A DNA stretch of 64,000 nt from Hungatella sp. UBA4396 (lineage in GTDB: Bacteria > Bacillota > Clostridia > Lachnospirales > Lachnospiraceae): positions 106,166 to 170,165 of the forward strand of contig DGRE01000060.1 of NCBI GenBank assembly GCA_002389905.1. The letters are read 5' to 3'. Shown in pieces: positions 51,655-60,760 of this stretch. Position numbers and translations under genes: made by a program. The notes beneath the pieces are model-generated. The model was given only the letters and a program-made list of their open reading frames with translations. It searched no databases and was not told the origin of the DNA. Position 1 is the first letter of the stretch. The number at the start of each line of letters is the position of its first letter.

Positions 51655-53025
51655 GTGAAGGAAATAAAGGTTTCAGAAGAATTTTTAAACAGAATGAAGG
51701 ATTTGCTGGGAGAAGAGGAATATAAGGCTTATTTAAAAAGCTTTGAAGAGAAGCGGCTTTACGGACTTCGGACCAATGGTTTAAAGATCACTCCCGAGGA
51801 ATTTGCAGAAAAAGCCATATTCTGCTTAAAGCCTGTGACCTGGATTAAAAATGGATTTTATTATGAGGGAGAAGACCGTCCGGCCAAGGATTCCTATTAT
51901 TACGCCGGACTTTACTATCTCCAGGAGCCAAGCGCCATGACCCCGGCAAGCCTGCTTCCCGTGGTTCCGGGAGACAAGGTGTTGGATTTATGTGCAGCCC
52001 CCGGAGGAAAGAGCACGGAGCTTGGAGCCAGGTTAAAGGGAAAAGGGATTCTGGTGTCCAATGATATCAGCAATTCCAGAGCAAAGGCTTTGTTAAAGAA
52101 TCTGGAGCTGTGGGGAATTGAAAATATCTGTGTCACCAGCGAGGAGCCGGGGAAATTAAAAAATGTGATTGGTGAATTTTTTGACAAAATCCTGGTGGAT
52201 GCTCCCTGTTCCGGAGAGGGAATGTTCCGAAAGGATGCTGACATGGTAAAAAGCTATAAGGAACACGGGCCGGAATACTATGCAGTGATACAAAAGGAGA
52301 TTTTAAAGCAGGCTGCGGACATGCTGGTTCCCGGAGGATTTCTTTTATATTCCACCTGCACCTTTTCTGTCTGCGAAAATGAGGATGTTATTGACTGGAT
52401 TTTAAAGGAGAATGAGCAGATGGAACTGGTTTCCCTTCCTCTGTTTGAGGGGGCCAGCAGCGGAATCGGGCTTTCCGGGTGCTTAAGGCTGTTTCCCCAT
52501 AAGATTAAGGGGGAAGGGCATTTTATGGCTCTGTTAAAAAAGAAGGAATCCCATATGGAAAAAGAGGTGGTTTCCCAAAAGGAAACGTCCAAAGCATCCC
52601 CGATTCCCGGTGATCTTTCTTCTTTTCTTTCCCTGGTGTCGAAGCCTTTGGATTATTCCCGGATCAGAATTAAGGAATCTGCTGTTTATTATCTGCCGGA
52701 ATATTTTCCCGAGAAGGCAAAAGGCCTCCGGTATTTAAGGACAGGCCTTTTGCTGGGAGAGATGAAAAAGGATCGTTTTGAACCGTCCCAGGCATTTGCA
52801 ATGGCTTTGAGGCAGCAGGAGTTTAAACAGACCCTTTCCTGGGAAAGACAGGATGAGAGGGTACTTCGGTATTTAAAGGGAGAAACAATCTTTTTAAAGG
52901 AAGAGGAAGGTCCGGTCAAGGGCTGGTGCCTGGTTTGTGTGGATGGATTCCCTTTGGGATTTGCCAAGGGAACCGGAGCTTCTTTAAAAAACAAATATTA
53001 TCCCGGATGGCGGTGGCAGGGGTGA
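51655..53025 (+). CDS. RsmF/NOL1-NOP2-Sun family rRNA cytosine-C5 methyltransferase
   Basis: 456-aa SAM-dependent m5C methyltransferase for rRNA. SAM motif VLDLCAAPGGKSTELG near residue 106, and the catalytic cysteines in VDAPCSGEGMFRKD and YSTCTFS. The C-terminal ~150 residues after the catalytic domain look like the RsmF-type ferredoxin/PUA-like extension. GTG start with GCAGGAG 7 nt upstream. It precedes the pseudouridine synthase gene by 8 bp. Confidence 0.9.
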   Translation: MKEIKVSEEFLNRMKDLLGEEEYKAYLKSFEEKRLYGLRTNGLKITPEEFAEKAIFCLKPVTWIKNGFYYEGEDRPAKDSYYYAGLYYLQEPSAMTPASLLPVVPGDKVLDLCAAPGGKSTELGARLKGKGILVSNDISNSRAKALLKNLELWGIENICVTSEEPGKLKNVIGEFFDKILVDAPCSGEGMFRKDADMVKSYKEHGPEYYAVIQKEILKQAADMLVPGGFLLYSTCTFSVCENEDVIDWILKENEQMELVSLPLFEGASSGIGLSGCLRLFPHKIKGEGHFMALLKKKESHMEKEVVSQKETSKASPIPGDLSSFLSLVSKPLDYSRIRIKESAVYYLPEYFPEKAKGLRYLRTGLLLGEMKKDRFEPSQAFAMALRQQEFKQTLSWERQDERVLRYLKGETIFLKEEEGPVKGWCLVCVDGFPLGFAKGTGASLKNKYYPGWRWQG

Positions 53026-53033
53026 AGAAAATT

Positions 53034-53792
53034 ATGGCAAAAGAAATCAGATTAGATAAATACCTGGCGGAAATGGGCCAGGGAACCAGAAGCCAGATCA
53101 AGGAAATGGCGAGGAAGGGCAGGATATATGTAGACGGGCTGCCGGAGAAAAAGCCTGAGAGGAAAATTGATCCTGCCCATAACCAGGTTGAATTAGACGG
53201 GCGGATCATCGCCTATGCGGAGTATGAATATTATATGCTGAATAAGCCTCAGGGAGTGGTATCTGCAACAGAGGATTCCCGCTATGAGACGGTAGTCGGC
53301 TTAATCCTGGACCGGAAGCGGGACGATCTTTTTCCCGTGGGGCGCCTGGATATTGATACGGAAGGACTGCTTCTCATTACCAATGACGGGGATTTGGCCC
53401 ATCAGCTTCTGTCCCCTAAAAAGCATGTGGACAAGGTCTACTTTGCCAGGTTGGAGGGAGAGCTTCCGTCCGACGTGGAAGAGCGGATGAAGGAGGGGCT
53501 GGAGCTTTCTGACGGTACCCCTACTCTTCCGGCAGATTTGGAAATCTTAAGCCAGGGACAGAACGGAGCGCTGTCAGAGATTCTTCTTACTATACGGGAA
53601 GGAAAATTCCACCAGGTGAAACGTATGTTTGAAGTTCTGGGGTGCTCTGTGGTATACTTAAAGAGGCTGTCCATGGGCAGCCTTACATTAGATGAGACTT
53701 TAAAGCCGGGGCAGTACCGCCCTCTTACTGAGGAAGAGCTGCTGAGGCTGAAAAGCCATGGAAAGGAACGGAAAGCAGAAGATGTTGGATGA
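53034..53792 (+). CDS. RsuA/RluB-family pseudouridine synthase
   Basis: 252-aa enzyme isomerising a specific rRNA uridine. An N-terminal S4 RNA-binding domain (IRLDKYLAEMGQGTRSQIKEM) is followed by the catalytic domain with Asp in VGRLDIDTEGLLLITNDG. Target (16S versus 23S) is not decidable. The ATG at 53034 is preferred over the frame open from 52926, which overlaps the previous gene. The end overlaps the HAD gene by 11 bp. Confidence 0.9.
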   Translation: MAKEIRLDKYLAEMGQGTRSQIKEMARKGRIYVDGLPEKKPERKIDPAHNQVELDGRIIAYAEYEYYMLNKPQGVVSATEDSRYETVVGLILDRKRDDLFPVGRLDIDTEGLLLITNDGDLAHQLLSPKKHVDKVYFARLEGELPSDVEERMKEGLELSDGTPTLPADLEILSQGQNGALSEILLTIREGKFHQVKRMFEVLGCSVVYLKRLSMGSLTLDETLKPGQYRPLTEEELLRLKSHGKERKAEDVG

Positions 53793-54447
53793 GAAAAAAG
53801 CTGTGATTTTTGATCTGGATGGGACCCTGGTGGATTCCATGTGGATGTGGAAATCCATTGATATAGAATTTTTAGGAGACAGAGGACTTGCCTGTCCGGA
53901 AGACTTGCAAAAGGAAATTGAGGGAATGAGTTTTTCGGAAACGGCAATTTATTTTAAAGAGAGATTTCATTTAGGGGAATCTCTGGAGGAAATCAAATCT
54001 GTCTGGACGGAAATGTCCATTGACAAATACCGGAATGAGGTTCCCTTAAAGCCGGGAGCAGGAGAATTTTTAGAGCACCTTGCCTCCAAAGGGATTAAGG
54101 CGGGAATTGCCACCAGCAATGGAAGACAGATGGTGGAGGCGGTTCTGACCTCCTTAAAAATAGACCGGTACTTTGATGTGGTAGCCACTGCATGTGAGGT
54201 GACTGCCGGAAAGCCGGCTCCTGATATTTACTTAAAGGTGGCTGGCACTCTTGATTTACACCCTTCCAGCTGCCTGGTATTTGAGGACGTCCCTGCGGGA
54301 ATTCTGGCGGGGAAAAGGGCCGGAATGACGGTCTGTGCCATAGACGATGAATTTTCCAGAGGCATGGAAGAGGAGAAAAGGAAGCTGGCCGATTATTTTA
54401 TTTATGACTATTACCAGATATTGAGCAGAAATGGAGCAAAAGCATGA
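53782..54447 (+). CDS. HAD-superfamily phosphatase (beta-phosphoglucomutase/Gph-like)
   Basis: 221-aa HAD hydrolase. Motif I FDLDGTLVDSMWMW near residue 10, motif II IATSNGRQMV, motif III Lys in AGKPAPDIY, motif IV VFEDVPAGILAGKRAGM. The VPAGI form resembles beta-PGM-like enzymes. An ATG at 53758 would add eight residues; the ATG at 53782 gives the usual N-terminus but the ribosome site is not decisive. Ends overlapping the next gene (ATGA). Confidence 0.85.
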   Translation: MLDEKKAVIFDLDGTLVDSMWMWKSIDIEFLGDRGLACPEDLQKEIEGMSFSETAIYFKERFHLGESLEEIKSVWTEMSIDKYRNEVPLKPGAGEFLEHLASKGIKAGIATSNGRQMVEAVLTSLKIDRYFDVVATACEVTAGKPAPDIYLKVAGTLDLHPSSCLVFEDVPAGILAGKRAGMTVCAIDDEFSRGMEEEKRKLADYFIYDYYQILSRNGAKA

Positions 54448-56384
54448 TTCATGATTACCTTCCGATCAGCAGGTCGGATATGAATATCAGAGGCTGGAAA
54501 CAGTGTGACTTTGTCTATGTCAGCGGTGACGCCTATGTGGACCACCCTTCTTTCGGACATGCCATTATCAGCCGCCTTTTGGAGGCCCATGGGTATAAGG
54601 TGGGGATCATAGCCCAGCCTGACTGGAAAGACCCGAAAAGCATTCAGGTGCTGGGAGAGCCCCGTCTGGGGTTTTTAGTCAGCAGCGGAAATATGGATTC
54701 CATGGTAAACCATTATTCAGTTTCTAAAAAGCGCAGGCAGCAGGACTCCTACACTCCCGGAGGTGTTATGGGAAAGCGTCCTGATTACGCCGCCACGGTG
54801 TACTGCAACTTAATCCGGTCTGTATACAAAAAAGCGCCTATTATCATAGGCGGTATTGAAGCCAGCTTAAGGCGTCTGGCCCATTATGACTACTGGTCTG
54901 ACCGGTTAAAGCGCTCCATACTTTTGGACTCCCAGGCAGATCTCATATCTTACGGAATGGGAGAAAAGTCCATTGTGGAGATTGCAGATGCATTAAACAG
55001 CGGTATCGATATCAAGGACATCACCTTTATTGAGGGAACCGTTTATAAAACAAAGAGCCTGGAGTCGGTATATGACGCTTTGACTCTGCCTTCCTTTGAA
55101 AGTATGAAAGGGGATAAGCTGGAATATGCCAGAAGCTATTATGTCCAGTATGGAAACACGGATCCATTTATCGGAAAGCGTCTGGTGGAGCCTTACGGGG
55201 ACAATCTGTTTGTGGTTCAGAATCCGCCTGGAAAGCCTCTTTCCACAGAGGAAATGGATGAGGTTTATAACCTTCCCTATATGAGAAATTATCACCCCTC
55301 CTATGAAGAGCTTGGCGGCGTTCCGGCTATCCGGGAGATCAAATTCAGCCTGATCAGCAACAGAGGCTGTTTTGGAGCCTGCAGTTTCTGTGCCCTCACC
55401 TTCCATCAGGGCAGAATCATCCAGTCCAGAAGCCACAATTCCCTTTTGGATGAGGCAAAGCTTTTGATAGAGGAGCCTGATTTTAAGGGCTATATTCACG
55501 ATGTGGGCGGGCCTACCGCCGACTTCCGTAATCCTGCCTGTGAAAAGCAGAAGACAAAGGGTGCCTGTCCAAACAGACAGTGTCTGTTCCCGGAGCCCTG
55601 CAAGAATTTAAATGCAGACCATAGGGATTATATTGATTTGCTGAGAAAGCTGCGGACCCTTCCAAAGGTGAAGAAGGTCTTTATCCGTTCGGGAATCCGC
55701 TTTGACTATGTACTGGCTGATCCGGGAAAGAAGTTTTTAAAGGAGCTTTGCCAGCACCATGTCAGCGGCCAGCTGAAGGTGGCTCCGGAGCACGTATCTG
55801 ACAAGGTGCTCTCCAAGATGGGAAAGCCGGATAATAAGATTTACCGTCAGTTTGTAAAGGAATACAACGAAATGAACGGCAGGCTGGGCATGAAGCAGTA
55901 TTTGGTTCCCTATCTGATGTCCTCCCATCCCGGTTCCGGGCTTTTGGAAGCCGTGGAACTTGCGGAGTATTTGCGTGACCTGGGGTATATGCCGGAGCAG
56001 GTTCAGGACTTTTATCCTACCCCCTCCACCATATCCACCTGCATGTATTACACCGGATACGATCCCCGTACTATGGAAAAGGTTTACGTTCCCGTCAATC
56101 CTCACGAAAAGGCCATGCAGAGAGCTCTGATCCAGTACCGGAATCCCAAGAACCGGGAACTGGTTATAGAAGCCTTAAAGCTGGCAGGACGGACTGATTT
56201 GATCGGATATGATAAAAAATGCCTGATCCGCCCATCAGCAGGAGTACCGGCAGGAGGAATGAGCGGCAGGAAAACCGGCAAGAATTATGGAAGTACAAAC
56301 AGAGCCGGAGCGCCTTCCATTGAAAAACAGGGAGAGCGCAGGAAAAAGACTATCCGGAATGTCCACAAAAAAGCAGGAAAATAA
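54444..56384 (+). CDS. YgiQ-family radical SAM protein
   Basis: 646-aa UPF0313/YgiQ radical SAM enzyme. An N-terminal domain (FLPIS-like YLPISRSDMNIRGW) of about 270 residues is followed by the 4Fe-4S SAM motif GCFGACSFC near residue 310 and a conserved cysteine cluster (GACPNRQCLFPEPCKNL). A basic C-terminal tail follows the DUF3362-like region. The reaction catalysed by the family is unknown. It is translationally coupled to the HAD gene. Confidence 0.9.
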   Translation: MIHDYLPISRSDMNIRGWKQCDFVYVSGDAYVDHPSFGHAIISRLLEAHGYKVGIIAQPDWKDPKSIQVLGEPRLGFLVSSGNMDSMVNHYSVSKKRRQQDSYTPGGVMGKRPDYAATVYCNLIRSVYKKAPIIIGGIEASLRRLAHYDYWSDRLKRSILLDSQADLISYGMGEKSIVEIADALNSGIDIKDITFIEGTVYKTKSLESVYDALTLPSFESMKGDKLEYARSYYVQYGNTDPFIGKRLVEPYGDNLFVVQNPPGKPLSTEEMDEVYNLPYMRNYHPSYEELGGVPAIREIKFSLISNRGCFGACSFCALTFHQGRIIQSRSHNSLLDEAKLLIEEPDFKGYIHDVGGPTADFRNPACEKQKTKGACPNRQCLFPEPCKNLNADHRDYIDLLRKLRTLPKVKKVFIRSGIRFDYVLADPGKKFLKELCQHHVSGQLKVAPEHVSDKVLSKMGKPDNKIYRQFVKEYNEMNGRLGMKQYLVPYLMSSHPGSGLLEAVELAEYLRDLGYMPEQVQDFYPTPSTISTCMYYTGYDPRTMEKVYVPVNPHEKAMQRALIQYRNPKNRELVIEALKLAGRTDLIGYDKKCLIRPSAGVPAGGMSGRKTGKNYGSTNRAGAPSIEKQGERRKKTIRNVHKKAGK

Positions 56385-56410
56385 AATGAAATTTCATGGA
56401 GGGAATCCGT

Positions 56411-57181
56411 ATGAAAATTGCGATTGTAACAGGCGCATCTTCCGGTATGGGAAGAGAATTCATCATGCAGATTGCAGACCGTTTTAACGGAATCGGAGAA
56501 ATATGGGCCATTGCCAGGAGGAAGGAACGTTTGGAGGAGCTGTCTCTTCTCGTTCCTGTAAAGCTCCGGTGCTTTGACATGGATTTAACAAAGATGGATG
56601 AGCTGAAAGACCTTCAGAAGGCTCTTTTAGAAGAAAAGCCGGATGTAAAATGGCTGGTTAATGGAGCCGGATACGGAAAGATCGGCCCTGTGGGCTTTAT
56701 CAGCGTGGAGGAAGAGGGCGGTATGATTGATTTAAACTGCAGAGCTCTTTGTGCAGTAACTCATATGGTGCTTCCCTATATGTCAAAAAACAGCCGGATC
56801 ATCCAGTTTTCTTCTTCGGCAGCCTTTCTTCCCCAGCCTCAGTTTGCCATCTATGCGGCCACAAAGGCCTTTATCTTAAGCTACGGCAGGGCTCTTAATG
56901 AGGAGCTGAAGCCCAGAGGAATCTATGTAACCGCAGTCTGCCCCGGACCTGTAAAGACAGAGTTCTTCGATATCGCAGGAACAACAGGAGAAATTCCTCT
57001 CTATAAAAAAATGGTCATGGCTGATTCCCGGAAGGTGGTTTCTCTGGCACTGAGAGACAGCATGATGGGCCGTTCTGTTTCGGTCTATGGACTTACCATG
57101 AAATCATTCCGTATGCTGTGCAAGATATTTCCTCACGGCATGATCCTGCGTCTTATCAGAAAATCCATGAAAGCAGAGTAA
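56411..57181 (+). CDS. Short-chain dehydrogenase/reductase
   Basis: 256-aa NAD(P)-dependent SDR. Cofactor motif VTGASSGMGREF at residues ~6-17, NGAGYGKIG, and the catalytic Ser-Tyr-Lys (SSSAAFLP ... YAATKAF). The start at 56411 has GGAGGGA upstream; the frame back to 56396 lacks this spacing. Substrate unknown; C-terminal residues suggest a DltE-like cytosolic reductase. Confidence 0.88.
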   Translation: MKIAIVTGASSGMGREFIMQIADRFNGIGEIWAIARRKERLEELSLLVPVKLRCFDMDLTKMDELKDLQKALLEEKPDVKWLVNGAGYGKIGPVGFISVEEEGGMIDLNCRALCAVTHMVLPYMSKNSRIIQFSSSAAFLPQPQFAIYAATKAFILSYGRALNEELKPRGIYVTAVCPGPVKTEFFDIAGTTGEIPLYKKMVMADSRKVVSLALRDSMMGRSVSVYGLTMKSFRMLCKIFPHGMILRLIRKSMKAE

Positions 57182-57200
57182 CAGACAGAAAGGATCATTC

Positions 57201-58163
57201 ATGCAGTCTTTTGTTGTATCAAAAAATGAAGCAGGCCAGCGTTTGGATAAGCTGCTGGCTAAATATTTAAATCTGGCAGGAAAAAGCTTTCTCTATAAAA
57301 TGATGAGAAAGAAAAACATCACCTTAAATGGGAAGAAGTGCGATGGTTCGGAAAAGCTGGGAGAGGGAGATGAAATCAAACTCTTCCTCTCTGATGAAAC
57401 CATTGAAAAGTTTTCGGAGGTTAAGATTCCTCAGGTAAAAAAAGTGGCTCTAAACGTCATATATGAGGATGAACACATCCTCTTAGTCAATAAGCCAGCA
57501 GGGATGCTGTCTCAGAAGGCCAAGGAGTCTGATGAATCCCTGGTGGAATATCTCATCGACTATCTTCTGTCAAAGGGCAGCCTGACAGCAGAACAGCTAA
57601 GGAGCTTCCGCCCTTCCATATGCAACCGTCTGGACCGCAATACCAGCGGTCTGGTGGTCTGCGGGAAATCCCTGGCAGGTCTGCAGCTTATGTCTGCGGT
57701 CTTTAAGGACAGGAGCATCCACAAATATTATCAATGTGTGGTAAAGGGCAGGCTTTCGAAAAAGCAGATGATTAAAGGATTTCTCACAAAGGATGAAGCC
57801 TCCAACCAGGTGACCATCCATCAGGAGCAGGTTCCGGACAGTCTTCCCATTGTGACGGAGTATGAGCCAATGGCTTTTTATGAGGACTACACCCTGTTAA
57901 AGGTCACTCTGGTCACAGGAAGGACCCATCAGATCAGGGCCCACTTATCCTCTATCGGACATCCCATTATCGGAGATTATAAATACGGCAATAAGAAGGC
58001 CAATGAAGAGGCCAGAAAGCTTTTTTCTATCCAGTCCCAGCTTCTTCATTCCTTTCAGGTCACATTTCCGGAACTGCCGGAGCCTCTTTCCTATTTATCG
58101 GGAAAGAAATTTTTTGCACCTTTGCCGGAAGTTTTTTCAAATATATGCAGGGACTGGAAATAG
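57201..58163 (+). CDS. RluA-family pseudouridine synthase
   Basis: 320-aa enzyme with an N-terminal S4 domain (GQRLDKLLAKYLNLAGKSF) and the RluA catalytic motif NRLDRNTSGLVVCGKS carrying the active Asp. RTHQIRAHL and HPIIGDYKYG complete the family blocks. Likely modifies 23S rRNA uridines (RluC/RluD-like), position not determinable. The second pseudouridine synthase within 4 kb. Confidence 0.92.
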   Translation: MQSFVVSKNEAGQRLDKLLAKYLNLAGKSFLYKMMRKKNITLNGKKCDGSEKLGEGDEIKLFLSDETIEKFSEVKIPQVKKVALNVIYEDEHILLVNKPAGMLSQKAKESDESLVEYLIDYLLSKGSLTAEQLRSFRPSICNRLDRNTSGLVVCGKSLAGLQLMSAVFKDRSIHKYYQCVVKGRLSKKQMIKGFLTKDEASNQVTIHQEQVPDSLPIVTEYEPMAFYEDYTLLKVTLVTGRTHQIRAHLSSIGHPIIGDYKYGNKKANEEARKLFSIQSQLLHSFQVTFPELPEPLSYLSGKKFFAPLPEVFSNICRDWK

Positions 58164-58175
58164 GAGGAGGGAAAC

Positions 58176-58709
58176 ATGGGAACCTGGAATACGAGAGGCT
58201 TAAGGGGCTCTACTCTGGAGGAACTGATTAACCGCAGCAATGAAAGCTACCGGGAAAAGGGGCTGGCTTTGATTCAGAAGATCCCCACCCCCATTACCCC
58301 CATCTCCATTGACAAAGAAAACCGCCACATTACCCTGGCTTATTTTGAGCAGAAAAGTACGGTGGACTACATAGGAGCCGTCCAGGGAATACCTGTATGC
58401 TTTGATGCAAAGGAGTGCAGCGCATCCACCTTTCCCCTTCAAAACATCCATCCTCATCAGGTGGCCTTTATGGAAGAATTTGAACGGCAGGGGGGCATTT
58501 CCTTTATCATCGTGTCCTACACCCAGAAAAATCAGGTTTACTATCTGCCCTTTGAATGTCTGAAGGAATTCTGGAAACGGATGGAGGACGGAGGACGGAA
58601 AAGCTTCACTTATGAGGAAGTGGATAAAAGCTGGGAAATCCGCAGCCACAGGGATATTTTCATCCATTATCTGGAGATGATTCAAAAAGATTTGGACAGA
58701 AGAGATTGA
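58176..58709 (+). CDS. recU: Holliday junction resolvase RecU
   Basis: 177-aa nuclease of the Firmicute RecU family, resolving recombination intermediates with RuvAB. Family blocks are EKGLALIQKIPTPI, the metal-binding STVDYIGAVQG and FDAKE, and the C-terminal NQVYYLPF. The usual partner pbpA (ponA) is not adjacent here. The stop codon lies inside the -35 of the his promoter. Confidence 0.9.
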   Translation: MGTWNTRGLRGSTLEELINRSNESYREKGLALIQKIPTPITPISIDKENRHITLAYFEQKSTVDYIGAVQGIPVCFDAKECSASTFPLQNIHPHQVAFMEEFERQGGISFIIVSYTQKNQVYYLPFECLKEFWKRMEDGGRKSFTYEEVDKSWEIRSHRDIFIHYLEMIQKDLDRRD

Positions 58710-58734
58710 CAATCAGGGATTTCTCCCCTATAAT
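58706..58734 (+). promoter_or_regulatory. Perfect consensus promoter of the his operon
   Basis: TTGACA at 58706-58711, exactly 17 nt, TATAAT at 58729-58734, overlapping the recU stop. The spacer carries GGGA-TTTC-TCCC. The ~95-nt leader contains a perfect 7-bp hairpin TCACTTT / AAAGTGA (58756-58777) but no T-box or His-codon leader peptide. Confidence 0.88.
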
Positions 58735-58834
58735 AAACTACACGTTACCGAATTATCACTTTACTATAAGAAAGTGAAAGAAAACGAGATACTGTGAAAA
58801 CAATTTTCCCGGTTATTACAGGATGGAGGACATC

Positions 58835-60097
58835 ATGGCAAATAAGCTGTTACATACACCGGACGGGGTTCGGGATATCTATGGAGTGGAGTGCACGAAA
58901 AAAGCAGTTGTGCAGGAAAAAATTTTAAACGTGTTTCATCTGTTCGGATATCAGGACATTGAAACTCCGACCTTTGAATTTTTTGATATTTTCAATGAAT
59001 CCCGGGGAAGCGTCAAGGCAAAGGAAATGTTTAAATTTTTTGACCGGGATAATCACACCCTGGTTCTCCGGCCTGATGAAACTCCTGCCATTGCCAGGTG
59101 CGCGGTAAAGTATTTTATGGATGAGGATATGCCTATCCGTCTCTGTTACTTAGAAAGAACCTTTATCAATAATTCCAGCTACCAGGGAAGGCTTAAGGAA
59201 GCCACACAGACGGGTGTGGAGCTGCTGGGAGATGATTCCGCAGACGCTGACGGGGAAATCCTGGTTATGGTGATCCGGGCTTTGCTGGCAGCAGGGCTTA
59301 CGGAATTTCAGGTGGAGCTGGGAGAAGTGGACTTTTTCAAGGGCCTGCTGGAAGAGGCCGGCATGGATGAGGAAATGGAAGAGGCTCTGAGGGAGCTGAT
59401 TGAAAATAAAAATTACTTTGGAGTGGAGGAGCTGGTAATGGCCCAGCCCATTTCCAAGGAGCTGAAGCAGGTGTTTTTAAAGCTTCCGGAGCTTTTCGGT
59501 TCCCTGGATCAGATTCAGGCGGCCAGAGAACTGACAGCCAACCCAAGAGCCTTAAGAGCCATTGAGCGTCTGGAGGAGGTAAACCGGATCCTGGCCCATT
59601 ACGGCCTTACGGATTACGTTTCCTATGACCTTGGCATGCTGAGCCAGTACCAATATTATACCGGAATCATTTTTAAAGCTTATACCTACGGCACTGGGGA
59701 CTATATTGTCAACGGAGGCCGGTATGACAAGCTTTTGGAGCAGTTCGGAAAGGATTCTCCTGCCGTAGGCTTTGGCATTTCCGTGGATGAGCTTTTGCTG
59801 GCTTTATCCAGGCAGAAGATCGAGACAAAGGTCACTGTTGCCAACACCATGATTCTTTATGAGAAGGAATCAAGGGAAGGCGGCATTCACCTGGCTGACC
59901 ATTTCCGCAACATAGGCATGGCGGCCCAGCTCCAGCTTAAGGACCCGGACCGTCCCCTTGAAACTTATTTTGACTATGCTTTGCGCAGGGATTTGCATAA
60001 CATCCTGTATCTGGACACCATGGGATTTTCCGTAAAGGTCACAAACCTGCTTTTAAACCGCACAGAAGAGATACCTCTGTCGGAATATTTACAATAA
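58835..60097 (+). CDS. hisZ: ATP phosphoribosyltransferase regulatory subunit
   Basis: 420-aa HisRS paralogue lacking the tRNA-binding C-terminal domain; with short HisG it forms the hetero-octamer catalysing the first step of histidine synthesis and senses histidine. Class-II motif residues are visible (RPDETPAIARCAVKYF, YYTGIIFKAYTYG, GGRYDKLLEQFG). GGAGGA fixes ATG 58835 rather than the frame from 58823. First gene of the operon. Confidence 0.93.
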   Translation: MANKLLHTPDGVRDIYGVECTKKAVVQEKILNVFHLFGYQDIETPTFEFFDIFNESRGSVKAKEMFKFFDRDNHTLVLRPDETPAIARCAVKYFMDEDMPIRLCYLERTFINNSSYQGRLKEATQTGVELLGDDSADADGEILVMVIRALLAAGLTEFQVELGEVDFFKGLLEEAGMDEEMEEALRELIENKNYFGVEELVMAQPISKELKQVFLKLPELFGSLDQIQAARELTANPRALRAIERLEEVNRILAHYGLTDYVSYDLGMLSQYQYYTGIIFKAYTYGTGDYIVNGGRYDKLLEQFGKDSPAVGFGISVDELLLALSRQKIETKVTVANTMILYEKESREGGIHLADHFRNIGMAAQLQLKDPDRPLETYFDYALRRDLHNILYLDTMGFSVKVTNLLLNRTEEIPLSEYLQ

Positions 60098-60109
60098 CCG
60101 GAGGTACTT

Positions 60110-60760
60110 ATGAGATATCTGACATTTGCCCTGGCAAAAGGGCGTCTGGCAAAGGATTCCCTTGCTATGTTTGAAAAAATCGGAATCACATGTGAGGAAA
60201 TGAAGGACAAGGGCTCCAGAAAGCTGATCTTCACCAACGAAGAGCTGGGAATGCGCTTTTTCCTGGCAAAGGCCAGCGATGTACCCACCTATGTGGAATA
60301 TGGGGCGGCTGACATCGGAATCGTGGGCAAGGACACCCTTTTAGAGGAGGGGAGAAAGCTTTACGAGGTCATGAATTTAGGCATGGGAAACTGCCGCATG
60401 TGCGTCTGCGGTCCCAAGTCGGCCCAGGAACTGTTAAAGCACCATGAAATGATCCGGGTGGCCACCAAGTATCCGGCCATTGCCAAGGATTATTTTTATA
60501 ATAAAAAACATCAGACCGTGGAAATCATCAAGCTCAATGGATCCATTGAGCTGGCTCCCATTGTAGGACTTTCTGAGGTGATCGTGGATATTGTGGAGAC
60601 AGGAGCTACCTTGAGGGAAAACGGACTTGACGTGTTAGAAGAAATCTGTCCCCTTTCCGCCCGTATGGTGGTCAATCAGGTGAGCATGAAGCGGGAAAAT
60701 GACAGGATCACAAAGCTGATCCACGATCTTCGCACCTTGCTGCAGGAGGAAAACCAATGA
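60110..60760 (+). CDS. hisG: ATP phosphoribosyltransferase, short form
   Basis: 216-aa catalytic subunit joining ATP and PRPP. Lacks the C-terminal regulatory domain of long HisG, consistent with hisZ next door. Signatures: TFALAKGRLAKDSLAM at the N-terminus, YGAADIGIVGKDTL and the PRPP loop VDIVETGATLRENGL. Overlaps hisD by 4 bp (ATGA). Confidence 0.95.
   Translation: MRYLTFALAKGRLAKDSLAMFEKIGITCEEMKDKGSRKLIFTNEELGMRFFLAKASDVPTYVEYGAADIGIVGKDTLLEEGRKLYEVMNLGMGNCRMCVCGPKSAQELLKHHEMIRVATKYPAIAKDYFYNKKHQTVEIIKLNGSIELAPIVGLSEVIVDIVETGATLRENGLDVLEEICPLSARMVVNQVSMKRENDRITKLIHDLRTLLQEENQ

Noticed and set aside
58200..58712. 170-codon minus-strand frame opposite recU
   Set aside because: Exactly antisense to a recognised RecU; no promoter or ribosome site.
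58741..58834. T-box or His-rich leader peptide upstream of hisZ
   Set aside because: No T-box AGGGTGG-like sequence, no specifier stem, no run of His codons; only one small hairpin.
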